Part shown: positions 22,185-31,551 of the stretch, in pieces
How the letters are laid out: each line of letters starts with the position of its first letter
How positions within the stretch are numbered: the first letter of the stretch is position 1
Assembly (NCBI GenBank): GCA_004297935.1
Contig: SCRE01000017.1
Location: 1 to 64,000 of the forward strand
Direction: 5' to 3'
Length of the DNA stretch: 64,000 nt
Origin: Microbacteriaceae bacterium
GTDB lineage: Bacteria; Actinomycetota; Actinomycetes; Actinomycetales; Microbacteriaceae
The notes under the pieces: model-generated
Seen by the model: only the letters and a program-made list of their open reading frames with translations
Databases searched by the model: none
Told to the model about the DNA's origin: nothing
Program-made: the position numbers and the translations under genes

Positions 22185-22451
22185 CTATTCCACCTCTATC
22201 AGCTTGACCACCACGTATTTCACCGGTGGGTACCCCTTCCAATAATCGTCCCGATAGCCCTCCTCACACCTCTCCCGGTGTCGCCGGGCGTCCTCGAGGG
22301 TGCGGAATCCACTGGCTCTGCTCCCAACAATGTGACGTTTGCCAGTCCTCAGGTCGACGGCCACCACGGCATAGCCGTAGATCGCGTCGGTGTCCTGCTC
22401 AACGTCTTCCTGCGGCGGCTTCACTTGTCGTGGCCACTTTCTGCTGACCAT
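22185..22451 (-). CDS. Small hypothetical protein of the transfer operon
   Basis: This 88-residue protein overlaps the end of the DUF4913 gene by about 30 nt in another frame. It contains AIYGYAVVAVDLRTGKRHIVG, then FRTLEDARRHRERCEEGYRDDYW, and a beta-like end KYVVVKLIEVE. The pattern of two beta-rich ends around a charged helix suggests a small soluble domain. No family recognised; kept because of operon position and non-random composition. Confidence 0.55.
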   Translation of the reverse strand: MVSRKWPRQVKPPQEDVEQDTDAIYGYAVVAVDLRTGKRHIVGSRASGFRTLEDARRHRERCEEGYRDDYWKGYPPVKYVVVKLIEVE

Positions 22452-22870
22452 CGCATATTGGGAAACAAGCCTTCGGGTGGGGCCTCGTAAGGCAGCGGCT
22501 CTCCGCGCTTGTTCTGATCGTCTGAAGCCGCGAAAGGCCCCGACGGGCTGAGCAGGACCGGCATGTGATGGTCGGCGTGATCACGCCACCACACGCTCAT
22601 CCCAGTGGCGGGTTCCATGCGTAGGTGTTCCCAGGCGCGCCAGAGCGCGTCGAGACGGCTGAGCGCTTCGGGGTACTCCCACCACCGGGCGGCCCACTTC
22701 ATACCGCCCTGAGCGCCCACAGGACGTCGGTAGACCTTGATCAGGTATTCGCGCACGAACTCGTCGACTGAGCCGTAGAACAGGTCCGGCTCGGGCGTCT
22801 CGCCGGCGTCGTCGACGGTCGTGCCCTGCTCGTCGAACTCGTCGGCGCGCATGTCGTCCTCGTAGCTCAC
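22421..22870 (-). CDS. DUF4913 family protein
   Basis: The 149-residue protein shows the DUF4913 core: DLFYGSVDEFVREYLIKVYRRP, KWAARWWEYPEALSRLDALW and WEHLRMEPATGMSVWW, ending in HADHHMPVLLSPSGPF. This family is common on actinobacterial conjugative plasmids directly after the coupling protein gene, as here (the ATG overlaps the stop of the VirD4 gene). Function is unknown; a link to conjugation is inferred from conserved position. Confidence 0.85.
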   Translation of the reverse strand: MSYEDDMRADEFDEQGTTVDDAGETPEPDLFYGSVDEFVREYLIKVYRRPVGAQGGMKWAARWWEYPEALSRLDALWRAWEHLRMEPATGMSVWWRDHADHHMPVLLSPSGPFAASDDQNKRGEPLPYEAPPEGLFPNMRWSAESGHDK

Positions 22871-24687
22871 AGCCGGTCCTCTCGTGACGCGGCCGCGTCG
22901 AGCCAGGCTTGTGCGCTACCTGAGCCATCAGACGGGCTGGGCGTGGTGGCAGGAGCTACCGAGGGGGCGTTGGCGGGGTCGTGGGCGGCGATCGACGCGC
23001 GTACCGCGTCGGCCTGCTCACCGCGCATCCACGGGACCGTCTCAACCAGCGTCGCCGGAGCGCCCGAGGCGAACACGACGGCGCGCCCGCGCGGAAGCGC
23101 GGCCAGGTCGGCAACATCCATCGTCCGCTCACGACGAATCGAGTTCGACGTCGAGCGTCCGCCGCGGCCGACGCTCACGGAGGCGGTGCGTTTGTCGTGA
23201 TCACCGATCAGCTGCGACATTTCGCTCAGGAACTCTGTCTCAGCGACGCCGCCGCCGTATACCTTCACGTTCGAGGCGGACCAGAGCTTGCGCATTCCGT
23301 TGCGGCCCCATACCTCGACGCCCTGGGACCAGGACTGCAGGATGGTCATCAGGACGATGCCGCGGGAGCCGTAGTGCGAGTACAGGTCGGGCAGGGCTTC
23401 CCATCGGCAGACGTTGGCCGCTTCGTCGAGCACCCCGAGCATCGGTGTGGCGAGGCGGCCGCCCGCTTGCGTGGTGGCCAGCTGCTCAGCCGCCTCGATC
23501 GTCGCGGCGGTGAGCGCTGTGACGAGAGGGCCGGCGGTGCCCTTCCCCTCCTTGGAGAGGCTGTAGAGCGTGTCCAAGCTGCGCACAAACACGTGCGGGT
23601 CGAAGTGCGGCCGCCGGTCGCCGCCGAAGTTGCCGCCAGTGGGGGTGACCCACGCGGCGATCTTCCGACTCTTCAAGCAGGAGGCCATCTGCTGCGCGGT
23701 GCCGAACACGCCGGAGCGCTGATCGGGCGCTGCGAACACGTAGCCGGCGACGGCATCGGCCACCTGGTCGTAGCCGTGGTCGCGCAGGATATCGATCGCC
23801 TTCTCGTCGCTGGGCCGGGTGGTCCAGGTGAACACCTGAGTGATCGGCAGATTGTCGAGAGCGGCCGCTAGGAGCAGACCGGCAAGGAGGTCCTGCCCGG
23901 CAGGGTCGAAGTACGCATCCGCGCGGGCATCGCCCGCGCGGGAGCCGGAAGCGAAGTGATTGGCGAGCTTCGCCGCCTGCTCCTCGTCGGTGACGTAGGA
24001 GAGCGGATTCCACCACCATGACGGCGCTTCCAGGGCGATCCCCTGAGGATCGAACGCCCACACCGTGCCTTTCTGGGCACGGACGTCGCGGGTCGCGTCG
24101 AGCACGTCCCGTTTGTTCGAGGTGACGATGACAGCGCCTGGGGCGCTGAGAATCGCCGGGATGGCCCGGGAGGTTGTCTTACCGGTTCGGGGGCCCCACA
24201 CGTCGACGTGCATGTCCTCCGGGGATCCGTAGAGCCAACGTCGGCCGGCGATGGTGATGCCGATCGGCACACCGAGCCATCCATCGACCCCGAGCCGCTG
24301 CGCGGTGCTCTTCGCGCCCTTAGTTGACAGCGCGGCCAGGTCGCGGCCGCGGCCCATGTGTCCGGCCGCGTGGTCCACGCGCGAACGGCGCCGGCGGCGC
24401 TTGGCGATCGCGACCATGATCAGGATCGCCAGGGCAACGACGATGGCCGCGGCAACGATGAGGATCCAGGTGGCCGATGGCGGCCACACGTAGGTGCCTT
24501 TCAACGTGCCGAAGAACACCGTGAACGGGTTCAGCGGCAGGCCGGGGTTCACCCCGTCGAGCTTGGAGCCGAGCGTGACGGCGACCCAGAGGCCGCCGAC
24601 GAGGACGACGACGATTCCGATGAACACCCAAACCAGGGCACCGTCACCTGCGGCTGAGGGCTCCTTGATTCGGTTCGTGGGGCTCAT
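22867..24687 (-). CDS. VirD4/TraG-type coupling protein
   Basis: From ATG 24687 the protein has 606 residues. Two N-terminal membrane segments are LVWVFIGIVVVLVGGLWVAV at about 18-38 and WILIVAAAIVVALAILIMVAI at about 73-94. Walker A is GPRTGKTTS at about 165-173, and Walker B is in MLGVLDEAANVCRW. An inserted region includes the all-alpha-type segment. It links the relaxase-DNA complex to the transfer channel, using ATP. Its start overlaps the end of the VirB4 gene (ATGA), and the DUF4913 gene overlaps its stop. Confidence 0.93.
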   Translation of the reverse strand: MSPTNRIKEPSAAGDGALVWVFIGIVVVLVGGLWVAVTLGSKLDGVNPGLPLNPFTVFFGTLKGTYVWPPSATWILIVAAAIVVALAILIMVAIAKRRRRRSRVDHAAGHMGRGRDLAALSTKGAKSTAQRLGVDGWLGVPIGITIAGRRWLYGSPEDMHVDVWGPRTGKTTSRAIPAILSAPGAVIVTSNKRDVLDATRDVRAQKGTVWAFDPQGIALEAPSWWWNPLSYVTDEEQAAKLANHFASGSRAGDARADAYFDPAGQDLLAGLLLAAALDNLPITQVFTWTTRPSDEKAIDILRDHGYDQVADAVAGYVFAAPDQRSGVFGTAQQMASCLKSRKIAAWVTPTGGNFGGDRRPHFDPHVFVRSLDTLYSLSKEGKGTAGPLVTALTAATIEAAEQLATTQAGGRLATPMLGVLDEAANVCRWEALPDLYSHYGSRGIVLMTILQSWSQGVEVWGRNGMRKLWSASNVKVYGGGVAETEFLSEMSQLIGDHDKRTASVSVGRGGRSTSNSIRRERTMDVADLAALPRGRAVVFASGAPATLVETVPWMRGEQADAVRASIAAHDPANAPSVAPATTPSPSDGSGSAQAWLDAAASREDRL

Positions 24688-26408
24688 GCCCGAACCTCGG
24701 CGCGGCCGACCGTTCCGGTGCGAGAGACGGCGTGCCACAGCTTGTTCGTGTCATTGATGTGCAGCTCGGCGTCCGTGAGCTCCACGGTGAGCGGGATCCC
24801 CGGTCGACCGCCGACCTTGATCAGGAACTTGCCGCGGCCGGGCGGGTCGGCTTCCTGGCCGGTGATCGGGTCCCACGCGGGCGGGTCCTGCCAGCCCTGC
24901 AGCATCTCTTGTTCGGCGCGGGACATGCTGATGGCGCTGTTGAGCAGCGGCATCTCTTTGGAGGGGAGGCCCCCGCAGATGACCATGCCGGAGCGCTCGA
25001 CGAAGCCGGCCGCTTTCATCCGGTCCTCTTCGGTGGGCAGCGACATGAGGTCGCTCATTGTGTGGGAGATCATCGCCATGCCGACGCCGCGCTGCCTGTT
25101 CAGGCGAGTGAGCGCGTCTACCCGGTCGACCATGCCGCGGCCAGCGCGGAGCGCCCGCCACAGCTCGTCGAGGATCACGAAGTAGTGGCGGCGCGGTTCC
25201 AAGCCGGCATCCGCGAGAGCGTTCGACACGTTGACCGTGCCGAACCCAGCCGACCAGCACGCGAGGAGGACGGCGGCCTGTAGGTCCGTCTCGGAGTCGT
25301 CGATGGTGGAGACGTCGTAGACGACGGGCCGGTCTCGGCGCATCGGCGTGGAGGTCTGCTTGGAGAACAGCTCGCCCAACCGGCCTCCGGTGGTGAGGCC
25401 GATCAGGGATGCTTCCAGGTTCTCGGTGATCGCGTCGTACCGCGCGCGGTCGCCGCGATCCAGCGCGACGGCGCGCAGCTCCGGTGGCGCCTGACGGATC
25501 AGGTCCAGGAGATCCTTCAGTACCGGCACGCCCTCATGCTGCTCGTCGAGCAGCTTCAAGGCCCGGTCGACGATCGTCTCCTCCCGATCGGTCGGAGGCG
25601 ACTTGCGCATGATCGTCAGCAGCGCTGACACCATCGTGAGGCGGCGGCCGTGCGCATCCTGCAGCACTTCCGCGGCCAGTTCGTCGTCGCGCTTAGCCCG
25701 CTCGGCGCGGGTCGTGACTGAGCCGACAAGGGCGGCGATCCGCTCGCGGATCAGCTGCGTCCGGTCGGGATCCTCCGGCACCTCGAGCGAGCGCAGGTGC
25801 GCGAGCTCGGCTTCTTCCGCCGCGGCTGCCTCCCGTTCGGCCTGGGCGGCGTCGCGGAGCAGCTGTGCCGCCTCCTTCGCCTCGCCCGGGTCGAGGATGT
25901 TCAAGAAGCCTCGGCCGCGGCCGAGGCGGATTACCTGGCCGCCGAGGGCTTCGATCAGATCTACGTAGTCCGGTTTCAAGTCGCCCAGTACAAGCGGCTG
26001 GACGCCGTATCCGGCGAGGCCGGTCGCCATCCGGCGAACGATGGTCGACTTCCCCAAGCCCGGCTTGCCGAGCACGAACGCTGAGGGGTTCGAAATCAGG
26101 TTTGCGCGCTGGAACCACGAAATCGGGTCGCAGCAGACCGTGCCCCGGTTGACCAGGTGCCGGCCGAGCGGCACACCGATCATCGGCGCACCGGTACCGA
26201 CACCGAACGGCCACAGTCCGCACACCTGAACGGTGGTGCCGCGCCACTCGGGAGCGGCGGAGAGCACCATCATCTCGCCGCGGCCGCGGCCCGGGTAGCC
26301 GCGTGCCGGTACGCGCCGCGGCGTTGCCGGAGATGGTGCTGCAGCTTGCGCAGCGGCCTGCTCGATGCGGTTGCTCGAGCGGGAGAGCTTCTTGAACCAG
26401 CTGGCCAT
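24684..26408 (-). CDS. VirB4-like conjugation ATPase
   Basis: The 574-residue protein has Walker A VLGKPGLGKSTIVRR at about 112-126, a coiled-coil insert rich in Glu/Ala/Arg (RDAAQAEREAAAAEEAEL) near 190-210, Walker B YFVILDELWRALRAGRG near 413, and a downstream Gln/Arg sensor region (RQRGVGMAMISHT). It energises assembly of the type IV secretion channel at the membrane. There are no transmembrane segments; VirB4 proteins attach to the membrane through partners. Start ATG 26408 shares its base with the stop of the SCO6880 gene. Confidence 0.9.
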   Translation of the reverse strand: MASWFKKLSRSSNRIEQAAAQAAAPSPATPRRVPARGYPGRGRGEMMVLSAAPEWRGTTVQVCGLWPFGVGTGAPMIGVPLGRHLVNRGTVCCDPISWFQRANLISNPSAFVLGKPGLGKSTIVRRMATGLAGYGVQPLVLGDLKPDYVDLIEALGGQVIRLGRGRGFLNILDPGEAKEAAQLLRDAAQAEREAAAAEEAELAHLRSLEVPEDPDRTQLIRERIAALVGSVTTRAERAKRDDELAAEVLQDAHGRRLTMVSALLTIMRKSPPTDREETIVDRALKLLDEQHEGVPVLKDLLDLIRQAPPELRAVALDRGDRARYDAITENLEASLIGLTTGGRLGELFSKQTSTPMRRDRPVVYDVSTIDDSETDLQAAVLLACWSAGFGTVNVSNALADAGLEPRRHYFVILDELWRALRAGRGMVDRVDALTRLNRQRGVGMAMISHTMSDLMSLPTEEDRMKAAGFVERSGMVICGGLPSKEMPLLNSAISMSRAEQEMLQGWQDPPAWDPITGQEADPPGRGKFLIKVGGRPGIPLTVELTDAELHINDTNKLWHAVSRTGTVGRAEVRA

Positions 26409-27910
26409 CAGAGTGCCCCTCTCAACTCGGCCGGCAGTTTCAAGTGCTTGGGAACAACGATCCCCAGCGGGAGGGCCGCAGCAAAAGCGGAGTCCTGAGC
26501 GCCTGTCACAACCCGCAGACGAAGACGAGCCGTTGCCGAAAGGTTCTCAATCGCCGCTTTCGCGTCAGCGGCTCGGGTCGGGTCGGTCACCGTGGCGGTG
26601 ACGACCATGCCGAAGTTCACCAGGCCAGCGCCGTTCGCTTCCTCTTCCGCGGTGGCCAGCGCGGCGCGGGTTCCCACCACGTCGCGGGCGGTGGGCCGGT
26701 CGCTGGAGGTCATGTTGAAGCTCGCCGCGCGAAGGTCTGACTGGACGATCGCCGCAGCCCTGGCGACGTCGATCGGCCGGTACAGCCAGGTCACCCGCTT
26801 GCGCGCGATATCCCGGTGCGGGGCCAGGAATCGGGTGAGGATATTGGCCTGGACGATGCCACGCGGAGCCTCCGTCATCTGCCACGTCACCGACAGGGCA
26901 GAATCATGCCGGTAGCTGTCCCAGTTCGCCTGAGCTCCAGAAGGGCCGACGTCGGACCAGCGCAGTTCGAACGGTTCGGCCGACTGATGAGCATCATCGA
27001 TCAGCTCGGCAATCTCCGGGTCGTAGGCGATCCGGATGACCTCGCACAACTGCTGCGCGCCCAGAGGGCGGGCCGCACCGGCGCCGGTAGCCGAGAGCGC
27101 CTGAGTCAGGCCCGGGAGGCGTGCCGCGAGTTCGCGGCCCATCTCGTCGGCGTCGCGACGTCGACCGTTTGCGCGGGTGGCAGCTGCGAACGTGATCGAC
27201 ACGTATGCGCGCACCGTGGCCGATCCGGACGGGTAGCTGGCGACAACCTCGCGGAGCATCGCCTGAGCGAACGCGGGTGCCTCCGGGTCGATGTTCAGAT
27301 TGACCTCACCGCGCAGACGTCTCCCGGTGTCGGGTGCGGTTTCGATGGTGACTGCGGCCGCGACGATGCCTGCCTCGTCGCCCAGGTTCGCCAGCCAGTG
27401 ACCCCAGTCGGCTACCCAGCTGTCGATCTGCTCTTGGTCAACCAGCGCGGCACCATCCGGTTCCGTGCCGATCACGACGGTGTAGTCACCGGCTGAGGGG
27501 ACGTAGACCATGGCGAAAGGTCGCCCGTATGAGTCGGTGTATTCGCTGAGCCGGGACTGCGCCGCCAGCCCCGGCAACTGGGCGGTGCCCCAGTCGGTTC
27601 GGCCCAGAGGGCCGGAACGGTACAGGTTCGAGCCCGAAGAGCGGGCACGCATCCAGTTCACCCGGTTCGTGGTCCGAGTGAGCGCGCTCTGTCCGTGCTT
27701 GTCCTTCACCGCGACCGTGAGCAGGAAGCCGGCCATGATCGCGAACACGATCGCGCCGTTGAACAGGCCTCCGAACATGACGGTGATGACCGTCGCGACT
27801 AGGCCCGCAAGTAGAACGATCGTGCCGACCATCCCCAGCCCTAGGAGCCCGGGCGTCGTTGGCCGACGCCAATTGCCGTACGTGCGGACCTGCGGTTGCG
27901 TGTTCGTCAT
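26408..27910 (-). CDS. SCO6880-family conjugation protein
   Basis: The 500-residue protein has two N-terminal membrane segments (TIVLLAGLVATVITVMFGGL and FNGAIVFAIMAGFLLTVAVKD, about 30-70). The soluble part has FAMVYVPSAGDYTVVIG and RYSFNMTSSDRPTARD-like FNMTSSDRPTARDVVGTR. This is the family named after Streptomyces SCO6880, found between the VirB6-like and VirB4-like genes of actinobacterial T4SS. It is thought to replace VirB3 or the N-terminal part of VirB4. Function is inferred from gene order. Confidence 0.88.
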   Translation of the reverse strand: MTNTQPQVRTYGNWRRPTTPGLLGLGMVGTIVLLAGLVATVITVMFGGLFNGAIVFAIMAGFLLTVAVKDKHGQSALTRTTNRVNWMRARSSGSNLYRSGPLGRTDWGTAQLPGLAAQSRLSEYTDSYGRPFAMVYVPSAGDYTVVIGTEPDGAALVDQEQIDSWVADWGHWLANLGDEAGIVAAAVTIETAPDTGRRLRGEVNLNIDPEAPAFAQAMLREVVASYPSGSATVRAYVSITFAAATRANGRRRDADEMGRELAARLPGLTQALSATGAGAARPLGAQQLCEVIRIAYDPEIAELIDDAHQSAEPFELRWSDVGPSGAQANWDSYRHDSALSVTWQMTEAPRGIVQANILTRFLAPHRDIARKRVTWLYRPIDVARAAAIVQSDLRAASFNMTSSDRPTARDVVGTRAALATAEEEANGAGLVNFGMVVTATVTDPTRAADAKAAIENLSATARLRLRVVTGAQDSAFAAALPLGIVVPKHLKLPAELRGAL

Positions 27911-27918
27911 GCTCGCTC

Positions 27919-29424
27919 CTAGTTACTTCCCGACGCGCCGTCACCGGTCGCGTCCGCTGCAGCGGTGCGCACAGCACCGACCGCTTTCTGCCCGGCCTCC
28001 AGGCCCTTCTGAGCGGCCATCACGCCGACTCCCACAGGGCCGGCTGCCGCAGCACCGGCGCCCGCCCCCGCGCCAGCGGCCTTGCCCGCAGTGGCGGCCG
28101 TGCCAGTCGACGCTGTGCCGCTCGGTGCCGGCGCAGGTTTGGTGGCCGGTGTACTGGACGCGCCTGTCGCTTTTGGATTCGGGGTAGAACCGCCTCCGCC
28201 ACCACCGCCGGAGCCTCCGCCGGTGTTCGCTTTGCGGATCGCGCCGGTAGCCAACTCAGCGGCTCCCGCCCCCGCTCCGGCAGCGAGGGCCATGCCCGCG
28301 CCGCCTCCGCCGCCGACCTGCGACACCATCGGCGCGACGAACCGCATCAGCGCCGGAAGCGCCACCAGCGCCATCGCCATCAGCGCGAGGCCGGTCAGGA
28401 TCTTGATCAGTCCGGTGCCGTCATCCTTGAACAGGTCCGCCCCGGTCAGTTTGAACGCGGCTGCGTAGACGATCGCCGCCGCGGGCTTGTAGAGAATGAA
28501 GGCGATCAGCCAGCCGGTGCACTTCTTGAACCATGCCCGGCCCGTTTCCGTGTTCGTGAACGCGGCGGAAATGGGGAAGATCCCGGCCAGCAGCACCAGC
28601 ATTCCCCCGCGGATCACCATCAAGATCACCTGGATGTACGTGAAGAAGGTCGCGACGATCCCGACGATAAGCAGGGCAATAAGGCCGATTCCGCTCGTCG
28701 AGCTGATGCCGATCATTGTGGTGATGTTCTGCCCAAAATCCTTACCGGTTGCTCCGTCCAGGATCCAGGTCGAGAATCCATCAGCCGCCGCAACGGCGAG
28801 ACCAATGCCGGTCAGGCCGGCAGCTGAGACCACTACCAGGGTGAAGAGCGACTGCAGGAGGTCCTTACCTGCCTGCGCCCGCTGCGTCCACGCCATCCGA
28901 GCACCGGCGATGATCACCGAGAGCACGGCGAGGCCGCCCGTGTACCACCAGAGCGAATCCTGGATGTAGCCGACCGCATCCGAGGCGTTCGAGGACCCCA
29001 TGCCCGGCAGAAGGGCCGCGACGATCGCCGAGGCTCCCGAAATGAGGATGACCGCACCGAGGATCACTCCCAGCCGCCCGAGATGCCGCTCACCATCGCC
29101 ACGGCGACGGTTGACCGCGAGGAGCGCGCCCCCGGCAATCAGCGAAAGTACGCAGATCGCGAGCGAGATCCACACCGACCACTGCAGGATCGTCAAGAAC
29201 CCCGACGCACCTGCAGCGCCCTCGGCAGAGTGATTCGCCGTGGTCGACCCGCCCCCGGTCAGGTTCGGGGTTGGGACCAGTACCCACACCGAGCCAAGCG
29301 CGGCGAAGGCCTTGCCGACACCCTCCAGCACGTTGTTGACGAGCTGCTGCAGGCTGTCGTTCGTAGCCTTGGAAACAACTCCGCCGAGTTGGCACCCGAC
29401 GTCAAGCCAGTCGCAGCCAGCCAT
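27919..29424 (-). CDS. TrbL/VirB6-like polytopic conjugation protein
   Basis: The 501-residue protein begins MAGCDWLDVGCQLGGVVSKA, has about eight hydrophobic segments between 80 and 375, and ends in a long Gly/Ala/Ser/Pro-rich tail (GGGSGGGGGGGSTPNPK; AGAGAGAGAAAAG). The order of a short periplasmic-type head, a membrane bundle and a low-complexity tail is typical of actinobacterial TrbL/VirB6 channel proteins. It forms the inner-membrane part of the DNA channel. It lies between the VirB8-like and SCO6880 genes with almost no gaps. Confidence 0.85.
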   Translation of the reverse strand: MAGCDWLDVGCQLGGVVSKATNDSLQQLVNNVLEGVGKAFAALGSVWVLVPTPNLTGGGSTTANHSAEGAAGASGFLTILQWSVWISLAICVLSLIAGGALLAVNRRRGDGERHLGRLGVILGAVILISGASAIVAALLPGMGSSNASDAVGYIQDSLWWYTGGLAVLSVIIAGARMAWTQRAQAGKDLLQSLFTLVVVSAAGLTGIGLAVAAADGFSTWILDGATGKDFGQNITTMIGISSTSGIGLIALLIVGIVATFFTYIQVILMVIRGGMLVLLAGIFPISAAFTNTETGRAWFKKCTGWLIAFILYKPAAAIVYAAAFKLTGADLFKDDGTGLIKILTGLALMAMALVALPALMRFVAPMVSQVGGGGGAGMALAAGAGAGAAELATGAIRKANTGGGSGGGGGGGSTPNPKATGASSTPATKPAPAPSGTASTGTAATAGKAAGAGAGAGAAAAGPVGVGVMAAQKGLEAGQKAVGAVRTAAADATGDGASGSN

Positions 29425-30162
29425 TTAGGCCCCCGACCATGGGATGTAGCCGCCGAGGCTCTGCAGCGGAGACGGCGGGATCGGCATGTTGCCGCTGTTA
29501 TCGAGCTTGACCTTCCAGTCGCCGTCGCTCCATTCGAGGTTTTCGACGAAGCTCACGAGCTGACCCGTTGCCGCGTTCACTGCGATATCTACCTTCGCCT
29601 GCGAACCGTCGTACGAGAGGAGTCGGAAACCGGCGATTTGGTAGCGCACCGTGGTGTCGCTCGAGCTGCCTCCAGTGGCCAGCGCCGCGTCCCGACCTGG
29701 GCCGGGCACAACAAGCTTGTCGCTGACTTCGTGCCGCAGGCTTGAATCCGAGCCCATCGCGATGATGTTGGCCGCGGCGTAAACAGCCCCCGTTGGAGTG
29801 TGCGCAAAGCAGCTGCGGAATCCAGAGGATTCCACGTTTCCCGGGCCTGATCCTTTGGGATCGGTGGGAGCGGCAACGGTTCCTACGAGCTCCCATTTGC
29901 TATTCGGTGCTTGCGCGAGCGTTCCCGACTTCTGGAAGCCCGGAAGGCCGCAGGTGCTTCGATCAGCCCCGCTCACGGTGGACTTCGACGGAGAACTCGT
30001 CGGGCCCACGGTCGGGGCCGCCGTCGGCTTGGCTTGGCCGCCAAGCACAGAGCTGACGACCAGGATGACCGCGCACAGTAGGACGACCCCGACAATGACC
30101 GCTGCGAGGATGAATCGCCGGCTGGTGAACGGGTTCGGCTCGTTCGGCTGGCTGTCGGACAT
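29425..30162 (-). CDS. VirB8/TcpC-like membrane-anchored conjugation protein
   Basis: The 245-residue protein has one N-terminal membrane anchor (FILAAVIVGVVLLCAVILVVSSVLG, about 15-40), a Thr/Ser/Pro linker, and an exported domain containing TCGLPGFQKSG, FAHTPTGAVYAAANIIAMG and RLLSYDGSQAKVDIAVNAATGQ. This layout is that of VirB8-like NTF2-fold proteins of Gram-positive conjugation machines. The two Cys (in TCGLPG and RSCFAH) could form a disulfide outside the cell. The stop abuts the start of the TrbL gene. Confidence 0.75.
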   Translation of the reverse strand: MSDSQPNEPNPFTSRRFILAAVIVGVVLLCAVILVVSSVLGGQAKPTAAPTVGPTSSPSKSTVSGADRSTCGLPGFQKSGTLAQAPNSKWELVGTVAAPTDPKGSGPGNVESSGFRSCFAHTPTGAVYAAANIIAMGSDSSLRHEVSDKLVVPGPGRDAALATGGSSSDTTVRYQIAGFRLLSYDGSQAKVDIAVNAATGQLVSFVENLEWSDGDWKVKLDNSGNMPIPPSPLQSLGGYIPWSGA

Positions 30163-30179
30163 GCGTCGGTTCCCTTCGG

Positions 30180-30476
30180 TCAGCTGACGAGGAAGCCGAC
30201 GAGGCTTGCAGCGCCGGCGATGACGATCACGCCGGCCATGGCCATGCCGAGCGCTCCGAGGTGCGCGCCGCCCTCACCGCGGCGGCTTTCAATCGCGAGC
30301 TTCGCGCCGATGATCATCAGACCGATAATCACGACGCCGAGCGCGAGCCACTTCACCCATCCCATGACGGCGATGAACTTCTCCGATCCAGGAGGGGCCG
30401 AGCCGTTCCCGGGGTCCGGGACGTCCAGCGGAACGAGGGAGTTCCCGGTGTCGAGAATGGTGTGCAGATGGTGCAT
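30180..30476 (-). CDS. Small two-helix membrane protein, pilin-like
   Basis: The 98-residue protein has hydrophobic segments at about 42-62 (WLALGVVIIGLMIIGAKLAI) and 76-97 (LGMAMAGVIVIAGAASLVGFLV), joined by a short charged loop ESRRGEGGAH. Its size and topology resemble VirB2-like pilins or short T4SS membrane proteins. No clear signal peptidase site precedes TM1. The same loop pattern (R-R-G-x-G-x-x-H-L-G) appears in the TrbL-like protein downstream (NRRRGDGERHLGRLG), which suggests a duplicated membrane module. Confidence 0.7.
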   Translation of the reverse strand: MHHLHTILDTGNSLVPLDVPDPGNGSAPPGSEKFIAVMGWVKWLALGVVIIGLMIIGAKLAIESRRGEGGAHLGALGMAMAGVIVIAGAASLVGFLVS

Positions 30477-30499
30477 GGTGCTTCCTTTCGGTCAGGCCG

Positions 30500-31099
30500 T
30501 TAGGCGCTGGTCGTGTTGGCCAGGTCGCTCACCGAGGCGATGAGCGTCCGAACGTCTTTGGGTGCGTGCTCAAGATCGGGCGTCTCTCCGAGCCGCCAAG
30601 CCTCGATCCAGGGCACTGGCCAGGTATGGGGCACTCCCCCGGAGACCAGGTGCGCCAACTCGCGCAGAGGCTTCGGGAGCTTGCCAGGCGCGTCGGCCAC
30701 GATGACCAGGCCCAGGAGGTTGACGGAGGGGAGCACGCCGGAGGCCCATTCGATCGCTGCGCGCTGCGCAGCGCCAAGGCCCGATGCGTTCGACCGAGCA
30801 ACGAGGACGACGTTCGTTGTCGCCCCGTCGTATCCGATCGGCCAGGCGTGCCCGGCAGTGCGGGACCCGGGGACCAGGTTCGCCAGCGTGGTCTCCCCTG
30901 CACCACCGTGAACACCCAGCCACCAAAACGGTGCGGGACGGTTCACGTCCCTGCGTGGAAGCCGGTCGGCGTTGTCGGGCGCGGGAACGCCCGGCTGAGG
31001 AGCGGCCGGGCGTGGGAGTTCGCGACGGGCTCGGATGGGCGGCGGTGCCTGTTGTGGCGCGGCTGGTCCTGCAAGCCACGGGTGCTGGGAGTCTGTCAC
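30500..31099 (-). CDS. DUF6668 protein with degenerate P-loop
   Basis: GTG 31099 follows a GGAGGG site and gives 199 residues. After a Pro/Ala/Arg-rich head comes PFWWLGVHGGAGETTLANLV. This aligns with the MinD/ParA P-loop KGGxGKTT, but has His for the signature Lys and Glu for the catalytic Lys. Later parts (NVVLVARSNASGLGAAQRAAIEW, LGLVIVADAPGKLPK) keep the ParA-like beta strands. It is probably a non-hydrolysing MinD-like partner in the conjugation locus. First gene of the minus-strand T4SS operon. Confidence 0.8.
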   Translation of the reverse strand: MTDSQHPWLAGPAAPQQAPPPIRARRELPRPAAPQPGVPAPDNADRLPRRDVNRPAPFWWLGVHGGAGETTLANLVPGSRTAGHAWPIGYDGATTNVVLVARSNASGLGAAQRAAIEWASGVLPSVNLLGLVIVADAPGKLPKPLRELAHLVSGGVPHTWPVPWIEAWRLGETPDLEHAPKDVRTLIASVSDLANTTSA

Positions 31100-31290
31100 C
31101 GAGAGCCCCCTCCTTCGGTACATGAACTGAGTCGTCTACCCAGTATTACCTGCATCGGTGACACGAAACGGGATACTGGAAACATCACCACCCGCACCCC
31201 CAAGGATGGAGCGTCAGCGATGTTGCCGAACAAACCCGGATATTGCCGAATCTTGCCGATTAATCGAACTATACGCCTAAACTGTGTCGC

Positions 31291-31539
31291 ATGGACAGAT
31301 GGCCGGACTTTGACATGAGCGCGCTCGACGACCTCTTGGCTGGTCTCCCGCCGACTCTGAGCGTGAGCGAAGCCGCCAAGGTCTTCAACGTCAGTGAAGA
31401 CGTGATCCGCGGCGCGATCGGCTCCGAGAACCCCGAGGAACGACTACCGGCGTTGCGAATCGGGCGCGGTTACACGATCCTCACCGCGGACTTCGGCGCG
31501 TGGGCACGGGCGCGCTACACCGGGCACAGCGACGACTAG
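31291..31539 (+). CDS. Small HTH regulator of the plus-strand transfer operon
   Basis: The 82-residue protein has an excisionase-like winged HTH: TLSVSEAAKVFNVSEDVIRGAIG, then RLPALRIGRGYTILTADFGAW. It precedes the MinD-like ATPase gene by 12 bp. The 191-bp gap to the divergent DUF6668 gene would hold both promoters, so this protein is a candidate regulator of the two transfer operons. Confidence 0.7.
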   Translation: MDRWPDFDMSALDDLLAGLPPTLSVSEAAKVFNVSEDVIRGAIGSENPEERLPALRIGRGYTILTADFGAWARARYTGHSDD

Positions 31540-31551
31540 GAAGGCGGCCAC